Assembly: GCF_016617715.1 (NCBI RefSeq)
Contig: NZ_CP067225.1
Coordinates: 2,216,001 to 2,280,000, forward strand
DNA: 64,000 nucleotides
Reading direction: 5' to 3'
Origin: Paracoccus sp. MC1862
Lineage (GTDB): Bacteria > Pseudomonadota > Alphaproteobacteria > Rhodobacterales > Rhodobacteraceae
Shown here: piece after piece, positions 1-8,515 of the stretch
How the letters are laid out: every line of letters starts with the position of its first letter
Position numbering within the stretch: position 1 is the first letter of the stretch
Notes under the pieces: model-generated
What the model was told of the DNA's origin: nothing
Seen by the model: the letters and a program-made list of their open reading frames with translations, nothing else
The model's database searches: none
Position numbers and translations under genes: made by a program

Positions 1-160
1 CTGGCTGCTGCTGCGTTCGCCCCAGTATTCGGCAAGCTTCTGCATCCCGCGATACCCTTTCGAATCGTTCTCGGTCCGACGGCAATCGTCATGGCATGGC
101 GGCCATTAAGAATCGGTTAGCCCATGGCTGTTAATCCGGTCCCACAGGACGGAGAATCAG

Positions 161-640
161 ATGACCGACATCAGCGCATCGCCCGAGACCCCGGCCAGGC
201 CGCTGTTGCGCCGGCTGCTGCCGTTGGCGCTGCCGATGCTGGCGCTCGCGGCCGGACTGGGGACGACACTCACCGGCCTCTGGTCGCCGCTATCGCTGCT
301 GGGACCTGCCGAGCCTGCGACCGAAGCCGCATCCGCCGCCCCTGCGGCCACCTTCCTCGACGTGCCGCGGATCGTGCTGACCATCCCCGGCGAGCGCACG
401 CAGACGCTGGCGCTGTCGGTCATCATCGAGGTCGAGCCGACCGGGCTGGATCAGGCGCGGCTGCTGATGCCGCGCATCTTGGACAGCTATAACGGCTTCC
501 TGTCGCAGATCGACGCCAGTGCCTTCAGCCGCCGCGGCATCCTGGAAATCGTGCGCGGCGAACTCGCCACCCGCACCGGCTTCATCCTGGGCGAGGCCGC
601 GGTCCGCGACCTTCTCATCACCGAGTTCCGCATCCAATGA
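161..640 (+). CDS. fliL: FliL-like flagellar basal-body protein
   Basis: This 159-residue protein fits FliL, an inner-membrane protein that surrounds the stators at the flagellar motor and supports torque. It has a short cytoplasmic N terminus, one hydrophobic segment at about residues 17-40, and a periplasmic domain. That domain ends in the typical FliL pattern of a conserved ILE-V-GEL-TR stretch followed by a C-terminal helix reading RDLLITEFRIQ. The length is usual for the family. It is the first gene of a run of overlapping flagellar genes, and its stop overlaps the next start by 4 bases (ATGA). The start at 161 follows a GGAG about 8 bases upstream. The family call rests on the C-terminal pattern and the context. 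Confidence 0.85.
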   Translation: MTDISASPETPARPLLRRLLPLALPMLALAAGLGTTLTGLWSPLSLLGPAEPATEAASAAPAATFLDVPRIVLTIPGERTQTLALSVIIEVEPTGLDQARLLMPRILDSYNGFLSQIDASAFSRRGILEIVRGELATRTGFILGEAAVRDLLITEFRIQ

Positions 641-975
641 CGATTCCCATGATCCTTCAGGCCGCGCTGGTCATGGCCGCGCTGGCGGTGGCGGGCTACT
701 GCCACCTGCTCGCGCGGCGGCTGCGCAAGCTCAACGACCTCGAAACCGGCCTCGGCGGCGCCATCGCCGTGATGGCGGCTGAGATCGCCCGGCTGGAAGC
801 GGCACTGGCGGCGGCGCAGGTGGGGGCGACCACCGCCTCGGACGGGCTCGCGCGCGAGATCGAGAAGGCCAGGTCCGAACGCGCCTACTGGGCGCTGCAG
901 CAGCAGTTCATGCCGCCGCTGGCGCCGCGCCGACCTGTCCGGCGCCGCCGCATGAAGGAGGCCGAGGATGCCTGA
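637..975 (+). CDS. Membrane-anchored coiled-coil protein of the flagellar operon
   Basis: A 112-residue protein with one N-terminal membrane segment (about residues 5-27), a helical, probably coiled-coil middle (LARRLRKL...ETGLGGAIAVMAAEIARLEAAL) and a basic C terminus rich in Arg and Pro. It overlaps fliL by 4 bases at its start and the motE-like gene by 8 bases at its end, so it is almost certainly co-translated with flagellar genes. It resembles the small DUF6468-type proteins seen in alphaproteobacterial flagellar clusters; that name is from memory of context, not a search. A scaffold or motor-associated role is inference. Confidence 0.65.
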   Translation: MTIPMILQAALVMAALAVAGYCHLLARRLRKLNDLETGLGGAIAVMAAEIARLEAALAAAQVGATTASDGLAREIEKARSERAYWALQQQFMPPLAPRRPVRRRRMKEAEDA

Positions 976-1507
976 TCGCCTGTTCTGGATGGGCGGCGCG
1001 GTCGCCCTTGTCGCCGGCCTCGCCATCGCGCAAGGGGACCGGCTCGCCCGCGCGCTTTCCGCCGAGGCGGCCGCTACGCCGCTGCTCGACGGCTGCACCG
1101 ACGTGCCCGAGGCGGTGGCGCTGGCTGAAACGCTGCGGTTGCGGGGGATCGCGGTGGACCGGGCGCTTGCCGATCTGGAACGCCGCAAGCGGGAACTGGC
1201 GGCGGCCGAGGCACAGATCACCACGCGCCTGGCCGCGCTGAAGAAGGCCAAGGGCGCGCTGGGCAATGCGCGCGCCGGGCAGGAGGCAGGCCGGACCGAA
1301 GGGATCGAGCGGCTGATCGCCGTCTATGACGCGATGAAGCCCGCCGAGGCGGCGACGATCCTCGCGGCCCTCCCCCCCGATTTCGCGGCCGAGATCCTGA
1401 CGCGCGTCCAGCCCGACGCCGGCGCGCGCATCATCGCCCAGATCGACCCCGGCCATGCCGCGATCCTGACCGCCCACATGGGCGCCCCCCGCCCGACCGG
1501 AGACTGA
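968..1507 (+). CDS. MotE-like flagellar periplasmic protein
   Basis: A 179-residue protein with an N-terminal signal or anchor (about residues 6-24), a long predicted coiled coil (about 65-110, RRKRELAAAEAQITTRLAAL) and a C-terminal MgtE_N/MotE-type domain. In that domain the stretch IERLIAVYDAMKPAEAATIL is followed by LPPDFAAEIL, which is characteristic of MotE. MotE is a periplasmic chaperone for MotC in rhizobia and is found in flagellar clusters of Rhodobacterales. It lies between the unknown coiled-coil gene and motA, with an 8-base overlap upstream and a 5-base gap downstream. The exact partner here is inferred. Confidence 0.75.
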   Translation: MPDRLFWMGGAVALVAGLAIAQGDRLARALSAEAAATPLLDGCTDVPEAVALAETLRLRGIAVDRALADLERRKRELAAAEAQITTRLAALKKAKGALGNARAGQEAGRTEGIERLIAVYDAMKPAEAATILAALPPDFAAEILTRVQPDAGARIIAQIDPGHAAILTAHMGAPRPTGD

Positions 1508-1512
1508 AGCCC

Positions 1513-2379
1513 ATGTTCGGCATCATCGGCATTGTCCTGACCTTCGCCATGGTCTTCGGCGGCTATATCCTCGCCGGCGGCAAGATGGCGGTCATCACCC
1601 ATTCGCTGCCCTTCGAGATGATGATGATCGGCGGCGCGGCGGTGGGGTCGTACCTGCTGTCGAACGATAGCGCCGTCCTCAAGCACACGGTCCCCGGCAT
1701 CATCCGCGCCTTCAAGGGGGCGCGCTGGCACGAAGCGGACAACACGCAAATGCTGTGCCTGCTGTTCCAACTGCTGAAGATCGCCCGCGCCAACCCGGTC
1801 GAACTGGAACAGCACATCGAGGCGCCCGAGGACTCCCCGATCTTCCAGGCCTATCCGAACATCCTGAAGGACGAGGATGCCGTCTCGCTGATCGCCGACA
1901 CGATGCGTTCGGCCAGCCTCAACTACGACGACCCCTACCAGGTCGAGGACATGCTGACGCGGCGGCTCAACCTGATGAAGGAAGAGGCGATGCATGTCCC
2001 CCACGCGCTGCAGAACATGGCCGACGCCCTGCCCGCGCTGGGGATCGTCGCGGCGGTGCTGGGGGTCATCAAGACCATGTCCTCGATCGACCAGCCGCCC
2101 GAGGTGCTGGGGGGCATGATCGGCGGCGCGCTGGTCGGCACCTTCCTCGGCGTGTTCCTCGCCTACGGGCTGGTCGCGCCTTTGGCGCAGCGGCTGGCGG
2201 CGGTGATGAAGCAGGACCTCGCCTTCTACGAGGTCATCAAGTCGGTCCTGATCGCGGGCCTGCACCAGCATGCCACCAACCTTTGCGTCGAGGTCGGCCG
2301 CCAGGCCGCGCCAGAGCATCTGCGCCCCAGCTTCACCGAGGTCGAGACCGCCCTGCGCGAGATGAGGAAGGCGGCGTGA
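1513..2379 (+). CDS. motA: Flagellar motor stator protein MotA
   Basis: MotA of 288 residues, the usual length. It forms the proton channel with MotB in the inner membrane and pushes on FliG. Four membrane segments are visible: about 1-20, 33-53, about 169-190 and 200-222. The first begins MFGIIGIVLTFAMVFGGYIL. The cytoplasmic loop holds the conserved stretch LNYDDPYQVEDMLTRRL. The third segment carries ALPALGIVAAVLGVIKTM, with the conserved prolines and glycines near the channel. No motB is next to it in this window, so its partner must be encoded elsewhere. The stop overlaps the next gene start (TGATG). Confidence 0.95.
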   Translation: MFGIIGIVLTFAMVFGGYILAGGKMAVITHSLPFEMMMIGGAAVGSYLLSNDSAVLKHTVPGIIRAFKGARWHEADNTQMLCLLFQLLKIARANPVELEQHIEAPEDSPIFQAYPNILKDEDAVSLIADTMRSASLNYDDPYQVEDMLTRRLNLMKEEAMHVPHALQNMADALPALGIVAAVLGVIKTMSSIDQPPEVLGGMIGGALVGTFLGVFLAYGLVAPLAQRLAAVMKQDLAFYEVIKSVLIAGLHQHATNLCVEVGRQAAPEHLRPSFTEVETALREMRKAA

Positions 2380-2633
2380 TGCTGGTGGCCCTTGCCCTTG
2401 CCGCCGCCCAAGCGCTCAGCCCCGCCGCGAGCGCCTTCATCGACGACGCCACCGGACGGCTGCTGGCCGGAGAGGAGCTTGCGCCGGACTTCCCCGTCCA
2501 TCTGCAGGCCCTGCCGCCAGACCAGCGGCTGCTGGTCATCGTCCATCTGCGCCGGGCGGGATTTCTGGCCGACGTGGTGATGCCGGTGGACTGGGTCATC
2601 GCCCCCGCAGGCCCGGCCGGGGACAAGCCATGA
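2379..2633 (+). CDS. Small exported protein between motA and flhA
   Basis: An 84-residue protein whose ATG overlaps the motA stop (TGATG) and whose own stop overlaps the flhA start (ATGA). This double coupling is good evidence that it is translated. The N terminus (LVALALAAAQALSPAASAF) looks like a short signal peptide or membrane anchor. The remainder holds QALPPDQRLLVIVHLRRAGF and a hydrophobic C-terminal stretch ending in GDKP. I do not recognise the family. A flagellum-related role is inferred only from position and coupling. Confidence 0.6.
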   Translation: MLVALALAAAQALSPAASAFIDDATGRLLAGEELAPDFPVHLQALPPDQRLLVIVHLRRAGFLADVVMPVDWVIAPAGPAGDKP

Positions 2634-4708
2634 CCGCGGTCGCGCCGGCAAGCGAGAGCCTGTCGGCCTCGGCAAGGCCGCTCATCATCACTGGCGCGCT
2701 GGTGCTGGTGGTGATGTCGATGGTCATCCCTATCCCGGCCGCGCTCTTGGACGTGGGCATCGCGCTGTCAATCGCCACCTCGATGCTGATCCTCGTGATG
2801 GCGAGTGTCGTCCACAAGCCCACCGACTTCCAGGCCTTCCCGGTGATGCTGCTGATCTCGCTTCTGATCCGGCTGTCCTTGAACGTCTCCTCGACCCGGC
2901 TGATCCTGACCGAAGGCCACACCGGCCCGGATGCGGCGGGCGAGGTCATCAGCGGATTCGCGCAATTCGTCGCAGGCGGCTCGCTGATGGTCGGGATCAC
3001 GGTCTTCGCCGTCATCTCGATCGTGAACTTCATGGTCATCACCAAGGGCTCGGGGCGGATGGCCGAGGTCTCCGCCCGCTTCGCGCTCGATTCGCTGCCC
3101 GGCAAGCAGCTTGCGATCGACGGCGACCTGAACTCGGGCGCGATCACCCATGACGAAGCCAAGCGCCGCCGGGCGCAGGACCAGCGGGAAATCAGCTTCT
3201 ACGGCTCGCTCGACGGCGCGTCGAAGTTCGTCAAGGGCGATGCCATCGCCGGGCTGCTGATCACCGCCGTCAACTTCTTCGTGGGCCTTGGCGTCGGGCT
3301 GATCTCTCACGGGATGCCGGCGGGCGAAGCGCTGTCCACCTATTCACAACTGACCATCGGCGACGGGCTGGTGACGCAGGTTCCGGCGCTCATCACCTCG
3401 ATGGCGGCGGCGCTGCTGTTGTCGCGCGGCGGCTCAACCGAGTCGACGGCGGATCTTCTATCGCAACAGATCGCGCAAGGCTGGCACGCGCCCGCGATCG
3501 CCGCCGGAGGCATGGCGGTGCTGGCCTTCGTGCCGGGGATGCCGACGCTGATCTTCCTGGCCATCGCCGGGGTGGCCGCATGGTTCGCTTGGCGCAACGC
3601 CACCCGCCCATCCGCCGCGTCAGAGGAGGCGAAGGACACGGCCCCTGCGGCGGCGGCCCGGCCGCGCATCGGCGACGTGCTGGATACCGACGAGATCTGC
3701 GTGGAAATCGGCGCCGACCTGATCGCGGCGGCGCTGGACCCGACGCGGGGCCTCAGCGGGCGCATCAACAACCTGCGCATCCACATTGCCCGCAGCTTCG
3801 GCATCATCCTGCCCGAGGTGCGGATCACCGACGCCCTCAGCAGCGCGCCGGGCGAATATGTCATCCGCATCCACGGCGTCGTGCGGGCGCGCGGGCGGCT
3901 GAACCCCCACCAGATCCTCGCTCTGGGGTCCGAGGAACTGCTGGCCCATATTCCCGGCGAACGCACGCGCGAGCCTGTCTATGACAGCCCCGCCCGCTGG
4001 ATCGACCCCGCCCGCCAGGACGAGGCCGCCATTTCCGGTGCCAGCGTGGTGACGCCAATGGAGGTGCTGTCCACCCACTTGATGGAAACCGTCAAGTCGC
4101 AGATGCCGGCGCTGCTGACGCTCGGTTCGCTGCAGCGGCTGATGCAGGAACTGCGCTCGCTGTCGGATGAAACGCGGGCACAGGCCTACCAGCGCGTCTT
4201 CGACAGCATGATCCCCGACAAGGTCGCCCCCGAGCAACTGCTCGCAGTGCTGCGCCTGCTGCTCGATGACCGCATCTCGATCCGCAACCTCGCGCTGATC
4301 GTGGAAGGCATCCACGAAAGCCGCTCGCCCGACCCCGAGATCGCGGCCGAGTTCGTCCGCCGCCGCCTGCGCGGCCAGATCACCGGGGCGCTGGCCGACC
4401 CGGATGGGCAGCTTGACGTCATGCAGTTGCATCCGGGCTGGGAATCCGAGTTCCTGCGCGCCGAGTCAGAACCCGGCCGCACCGCCGGGGCGATCACGCC
4501 GCCGCTGATCCAGCGCCTGACGGAAAAGCTGCGCCTTCCCGCATCCGGCCTGCCGCCCGAGGCGCAGCCTGCGCTGGTCGTCCCTGACCACCGCCGCCGG
4601 TTGATCCGCGCGATGGCGAAGAGCGCGGGGCTGTCCTGGCCGGTTCTCGGCATCGACGAGGTCGATCCGCAGGCCCGCATCCGGCTGGTCGGCACGATCG
4701 AGCCGTGA
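2630..4708 (+). CDS. flhA: Flagellar type III export gate protein FlhA
   Basis: FlhA of 692 residues, the full family length. It is the large export-gate subunit of the flagellar type III secretion system. The N-terminal half holds about eight membrane segments (from about residue 19 to about 320). The FHIPEP-type signature region is visible as LLISLLIRLSLNVSSTRLIL, followed by the cytoplasmic loop FALDSLPGKQLAIDGDLNSG and RRRAQDQREISFYGSLDGASKFVKGD cut by family-wide conserved residues. The C-terminal cytoplasmic domain (from about 340) forms the nonameric ring that docks export substrates. It overlaps its neighbours by 4 bases upstream and 1 base downstream, so it is part of a coupled operon. 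Confidence 0.97.
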   Translation: MTAVAPASESLSASARPLIITGALVLVVMSMVIPIPAALLDVGIALSIATSMLILVMASVVHKPTDFQAFPVMLLISLLIRLSLNVSSTRLILTEGHTGPDAAGEVISGFAQFVAGGSLMVGITVFAVISIVNFMVITKGSGRMAEVSARFALDSLPGKQLAIDGDLNSGAITHDEAKRRRAQDQREISFYGSLDGASKFVKGDAIAGLLITAVNFFVGLGVGLISHGMPAGEALSTYSQLTIGDGLVTQVPALITSMAAALLLSRGGSTESTADLLSQQIAQGWHAPAIAAGGMAVLAFVPGMPTLIFLAIAGVAAWFAWRNATRPSAASEEAKDTAPAAAARPRIGDVLDTDEICVEIGADLIAAALDPTRGLSGRINNLRIHIARSFGIILPEVRITDALSSAPGEYVIRIHGVVRARGRLNPHQILALGSEELLAHIPGERTREPVYDSPARWIDPARQDEAAISGASVVTPMEVLSTHLMETVKSQMPALLTLGSLQRLMQELRSLSDETRAQAYQRVFDSMIPDKVAPEQLLAVLRLLLDDRISIRNLALIVEGIHESRSPDPEIAAEFVRRRLRGQITGALADPDGQLDVMQLHPGWESEFLRAESEPGRTAGAITPPLIQRLTEKLRLPASGLPPEAQPALVVPDHRRRLIRAMAKSAGLSWPVLGIDEVDPQARIRLVGTIEP

Positions 4709-5445
4709 TGCCTGACCTCCTTCTCTGGCTGACGCCGCTTCTGCTGGTCTATGCCCGCATCCAGGCTTGCCTGCTGGCGATGCCGGGCATCGGAGAACGG
4801 TTCCTGCCGATTCGGGTCCGGGTCGCCGCGGCGATGGCACTGACGCCGCTTTACGCCGGCGCCGCCCGGCCCATGCCGCCGCCTGCGCCCCTGCAACTCG
4901 CGGCGCTCATGGCCGCCGAGATCGTGTCGGGGCTGGTTCTGGGCCTGATGGTCCGGGTGGTGGCGATGGCACTGGACGTGGCCTCGACGGCGCTGGCCCA
5001 AAGCGCCTCGATGTCGGCGCTGCTGGGGATCTCGGACGACATGCCGCCGCATCCGGTCGGCAACCTCATGCACATGGCGGGGCTGGCGGTCCTGATGGCC
5101 ATGGGCCTGCCGGTGATGATCTGCCAGGTTCTGACTGACAGCTTCGCGGTGAAGCCGCCGGGACTCTGGCCCGAGATCGGGGCGCTCTGGCCCGCGTTCC
5201 CGATGCTGGTTGTCCACAGCTTCACGCTGGCGCTGCTGCTCGCCTCGCCCTTCATCCTCGGCGGCCTGCTGTTCCAGTTGCTCTCGGGCGTGGTTGCCCG
5301 CGTGATGCCCGCGATGCCGGTGGTCTTCGTGGCCGCCCCTGCCGCGATCCTGCTGGCGCTTGCGGCGCTGGCGCTGCTGATGCCGGGCCTGCTGTCGATC
5401 TGGGCCGGGGACGTGCTGTCGCTTGAACTGCCGGACCTGCGATGA
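4708..5445 (+). CDS. fliR: Flagellar export apparatus protein FliR
   Basis: FliR of 245 residues, a polytopic inner-membrane protein of the FliPQR export pore. It shows about six hydrophobic segments and the family pattern PGIGERFLPIRVRVAAAMAL near the N terminus. The ATG at 4708 overlaps the flhA stop (TGATG). A GTG three bases earlier is in frame but less likely. The gene ends in a 4-base overlap with flhB, the usual fliR-flhB arrangement. The neighbouring fliP and fliQ are not in the window. Confidence 0.93.
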   Translation: MPDLLLWLTPLLLVYARIQACLLAMPGIGERFLPIRVRVAAAMALTPLYAGAARPMPPPAPLQLAALMAAEIVSGLVLGLMVRVVAMALDVASTALAQSASMSALLGISDDMPPHPVGNLMHMAGLAVLMAMGLPVMICQVLTDSFAVKPPGLWPEIGALWPAFPMLVVHSFTLALLLASPFILGGLLFQLLSGVVARVMPAMPVVFVAAPAAILLALAALALLMPGLLSIWAGDVLSLELPDLR

Positions 5446-6536
5446 GCGGTGACGAGGACAAGGACGACCGCCAGCACGAGCCGAGCGAGCAGAAGCTTCG
5501 CCGCGCGCGCGAAAAGGGCGACATTCCGCGCTCGGCCGAGGCGACGACCGCGCTGGCCTATCTGGGCTTTCTTGGCGCCTTCATTCTGGCCGGTGCGACC
5601 GTCATCCCCGCATGGCTCGGCCTGGCCCAGCGGACCCTGGGTGGGGAACCCCTGCCCGAAAGTGCCGACGCCCTGGCCCGGTCACTGGGGCTTCTGTCTG
5701 TCGCCGCCGTTCTCGGCACGGTGCTGGTCCCGGCGGCGCTGGTCCTGGCGGGGCTGGTGATCCAGCGCGGGCTGGTCTTCACGCCCTTGCGGCTGGCCCC
5801 CGATCTCAAGCGCGTGGACCCATTCAGGAATGCGGCCCAGAAGTTCGGCAGGAACGGGCTTGTGACCTTTGCAATTTCGCTTGCCAAGCTGGGCGGCGTC
5901 GCCGCAGGGGGCGCGCTGCTGTTTGCCACGCTGGGCGAGACGATCGCGCAGGCCGCCCGCATGGGCGCGACCGCCTGGACCCAGGCGTTGCCGATCCTGA
6001 TCCGGCAGGTGCTGATCCTGGCGCTGGCGGTGGCGCTGGTCTTCGCGGGCGTCGACCTTCTGTGGAAGCATTTCGATTTTCGCCGCCGCAACCGGATGAC
6101 CCGGAAAGAGGTCGAGGACGAGCACAAGGACAGCGAGGGCGACCCCCATCTCAAGGCGGCGCGGCGGCAGAAGGCAGTCGATCTCGCGCTCGGCTCGATG
6201 CTGGCGGATGTTGAGCGGGCGGATGTGGTGATCGTGAACCCCACCCATTATGCGGTCGCGCTGGAATGGAAACGGGGCAGCGGCCGGGCGCCTGTCTGTC
6301 TTGCCAAGGGCGTGGACGAAGTCGCCGCCCGCATCCGCCAGCGTGCCCGCGACCACAAGGTCCCCGTCTGGTCCGATCCCCCCTGCGCGCGCGCGCTGCA
6401 CGCGACGCTCGGGATCGGGGACGAGATCACCCATGTCCAGTTCGGCGCCGTCGCCGCGGCCATCCGTTTTGCCGAAGCGATGCGCGCCAAGGCGCGCCGG
6501 GGATACGAGGGCGATCTGGAAGGGGCCGCGACATGA
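5442..6536 (+). CDS. flhB: Flagellar export switch protein FlhB
   Basis: FlhB of 364 residues. It sits in the export gate and switches substrate from rod/hook to filament after self-cleavage. The N terminus begins with the conserved acidic and basic stretch (EPSEQKLRRAREKGDIPRS), followed by four membrane segments. The cleavage motif NPTH is at residues 266-269 in the context VIVNPTHYAVALEW, so autocleavage is expected to be intact. The linker RMTRKEVEDEHKDSEGDP before the cytoplasmic domain is typical. It overlaps fliR by 4 bases. Confidence 0.97.
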   Translation: MSGDEDKDDRQHEPSEQKLRRAREKGDIPRSAEATTALAYLGFLGAFILAGATVIPAWLGLAQRTLGGEPLPESADALARSLGLLSVAAVLGTVLVPAALVLAGLVIQRGLVFTPLRLAPDLKRVDPFRNAAQKFGRNGLVTFAISLAKLGGVAAGGALLFATLGETIAQAARMGATAWTQALPILIRQVLILALAVALVFAGVDLLWKHFDFRRRNRMTRKEVEDEHKDSEGDPHLKAARRQKAVDLALGSMLADVERADVVIVNPTHYAVALEWKRGSGRAPVCLAKGVDEVAARIRQRARDHKVPVWSDPPCARALHATLGIGDEITHVQFGAVAAAIRFAEAMRAKARRGYEGDLEGAAT

Positions 6537-6829
6537 CTGGCCTTGCCGCATGGCACCGCCCTGTGCCGCGCTGCAGGCACAACGCCGCGCCCATGCGGGC
6601 CTCGCGGATCACTGACGGCATTTCGTCAGCACCGGCCCTGTCTTTGTTCCCTACGGTGCAGGGCATGGAGCAGGTCCGGGTCCGTGCCAGCCGCCCGCGC
6701 GACCCGGCGCATGGCCGGTTCCTGCCCGCACACGGCTGCTGCGGCAGCCTGACCAAAGGGTGCGGCACTGCTGGCCAGGCTGGTGCTGATGCAAGGCGAT
6801 CGCCGGTGATCCGGTCGGACCCGTCATGA
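6533..6829 (+). other. Doubtful 98-codon ORF coupled to flhB
   Basis: An open frame runs from an ATG overlapping the flhB stop (ATGA) to a TGA overlapping the next gene's start (ATGA). That double overlap is exactly what the real genes of this operon show. However, the predicted product is rich in Arg, Pro, His, Gly and Cys, has no clear hydrophobic or helical pattern, and looks like untranslated DNA. It may be a relic, or the overlaps may be chance. Confidence 0.2.
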
Positions 6830-7206
6830 GCGGGAAGAGCGGACAACTCGAGGCGCTCGCGCGTCTGGCGCGCATCAAGGCGGACGCGGACCTGCGCCGC
6901 TATGCCGCCTATCGCGTTCATGCCGAGGCCATGCAGCGTCAGATCGATGCCCTTCGCACCGATCTGGCCGAGGCGATCGCTACGCCTGGTGCGGACAGGC
7001 TGGACCAGTGGCGGCTGACGACGGCGGTGGTGGCTTACCGCACCGGCCAGGCGCAACGTGCCGAGATCGCGCTGGCACGAATGAAGCCCGGTCTTGCGGC
7101 CGCTCAACGTGCCGCCACGCTCGCCTTTGGTCGCGCCGAGGCACTGTCGCGCCTGCAGCAACTGAAGGAGGATCAGGAACGCAGGAAGGCGGAGCGGAGA
7201 AATTGA
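6826..7206 (+). CDS. FliJ-like coiled-coil protein
   Basis: A 126-residue, almost wholly helical and highly charged protein (LARLARIKADADLRRYAAYR, later RLQQLKEDQERRKAERRN). Size, charge pattern and position at the end of the flagellar operon suggest a FliJ-like export chaperone or ATPase stalk protein. FliJ sequences are poorly conserved, so this is a structural resemblance and not an identification. It is the last gene of the operon, separated from flhB by about 290 bases. Confidence 0.6.
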   Translation: MSGKSGQLEALARLARIKADADLRRYAAYRVHAEAMQRQIDALRTDLAEAIATPGADRLDQWRLTTAVVAYRTGQAQRAEIALARMKPGLAAAQRAATLAFGRAEALSRLQQLKEDQERRKAERRN

Positions 7207-8110
7207 CGGGCTCAGGTAGTGGCAACACGGGGTCCGAGACTCGCAGCATCCCGGGAAGGCTCCCGCTGCGGATGCCTCCCTCCGCCATGCCCTGAAACCC
7301 GGTCCCGGCAGGGGCAACAACTGCCGACTGGGGAAGACCTCTGCCGCACCCGAATGACAGGGCGCACGTCCAGCACCGGCGTGTATTCCCGTCAAAGCGG
7401 GGGACTGCCATCCGGGCGGCTTCCAGACCTGATCGGACCATCTGCTGGGCGACCTTCGGGAACCATTACTGCCGACTGCAAGGGGAGGCCCGGTCCGTCA
7501 GGTGTTCGCTGACATGCCGGGTTGCATCATCGACAAGGGATCTTGCTGATGCGGCGAGTCCCGGAACCCGGTCAGGGCATCCCGGCAGAAGCCGGGTGCA
7601 GCGCAGTCATGCTCGTGATGGCAATGACAGGGTCAGGCGGCGGTCCGCCGTGACTTCTTCCAGTAGCTTGCATCGACACTCTGTCCCCCCGTCGGACAGG
7701 TCCGGTCAGGACATCGAGCAGAACTGCCGCTCATCTGTGGACCTTCGCGCAGGAGAACGCAGGAATCCTCGCATTCTTCTTCTTTTCGGCTGTTGCCCGG
7801 TCCACTTCCCGGCTCATGCGATTCATTCAGGGCCGGGGGAGTCCGCTGGACTGCATTCCCGCAGCGCCCGGCCTGCCGACCGTAACGGCTGGAGGTTCCA
7901 GACCGACAGGCATCATCGCTGTAAACGGGAAAGCACGCCCCCCATGGCGTCGCGGAATCTCGGCACTGTGCTGGTTACGCCGAACAAGCGGCGGTTCAGC
8001 GACCTCGGCCCGCTTCGTGCAGGCATTTGCCCGAGGTTTCCTGTGACACGAACGCCTGGACAGAATGGCCGACGACGGATCAGGCATGGTTGCCGGTGAC
8101 GAGCAGGCCG
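7207..8110. other. Intergenic region without a convincing gene
   Basis: About 0.9 kb between the flagellar operon and rimI. Frames open across parts of it, the longest running on the plus strand to 8099, but they have basic, low-hydrophobicity compositions unlike any protein family and do not match the codon pattern of the flanking genes. I see no tRNA, array or transposase remnant. Confidence 0.5.
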
Positions 8111-8515
8111 TCAGCCTGAAAGCGCATGCCGCATGACCACCGCATCGACGCCGGGCGCATAATAGTTCCGCCGCAGGCCTGCCGGCGACCAGCCGCAGGC
8201 CCGGTAGAGCGCAAGCGCTGCGGCATTGTCGGACGCAACCTCGAGGAACGCGGCCTCTGCGCCTGCCGCGGCGCAGGCCGCTTGAAAGCGGCGGACAAGG
8301 TCGCGCCCGCGTCCGGCCCGGCGGGCGGCGGGATCGACGGCAAGCGTCAGAAGCTCGGCCTCGCCTCCTGCGATCCGGCCCAGAAGGAAGCCGCCCGCCG
8401 TCTCATGCAGCACGCAGGCGGCGGATGAGAGCAGCGCGGTGAACTCGGCTTCGGTCCAAGGTCGCGGCGTGACAAAGCAGCGTGCGTGAAGCTCGGCAAG
8501 CTCGCCGGGAGTCAT
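8111..8515 (-). CDS. rimI: Ribosomal protein alanine N-acetyltransferase RimI
   Basis: A GNAT acetyltransferase of 134 residues that acetylates the N-terminal alanine of ribosomal protein S18. The acetyl-CoA binding loop appears as AVDPAARRAGRGRDLVRRF (about residues 79-97). It is followed by AFLEVASDNAAALALYRACGW, which is the RimI version of motif B. It overlaps tsaB by 4 bases, the common tsaB-rimI pairing in bacteria, which supports RimI over a generic GNAT. The length is slightly short for the family (usually about 145-160). Confidence 0.88.
   Translation of the reverse strand: MTPGELAELHARCFVTPRPWTEAEFTALLSSAACVLHETAGGFLLGRIAGGEAELLTLAVDPAARRAGRGRDLVRRFQAACAAAGAEAAFLEVASDNAAALALYRACGWSPAGLRRNYYAPGVDAVVMRHALSG

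Noticed and set aside
1-120. A possible 5' end of a minus-strand gene (ATG at 45, running off the window)
   Set aside because: Only 15 codons are visible (MQKLAEYWGERSSSQ), too few to judge.
7596-8099. A 167-codon ORF in the intergenic region
   Set aside because: Basic, Arg/Pro/Ser-rich product without domain, membrane segment or family resemblance.
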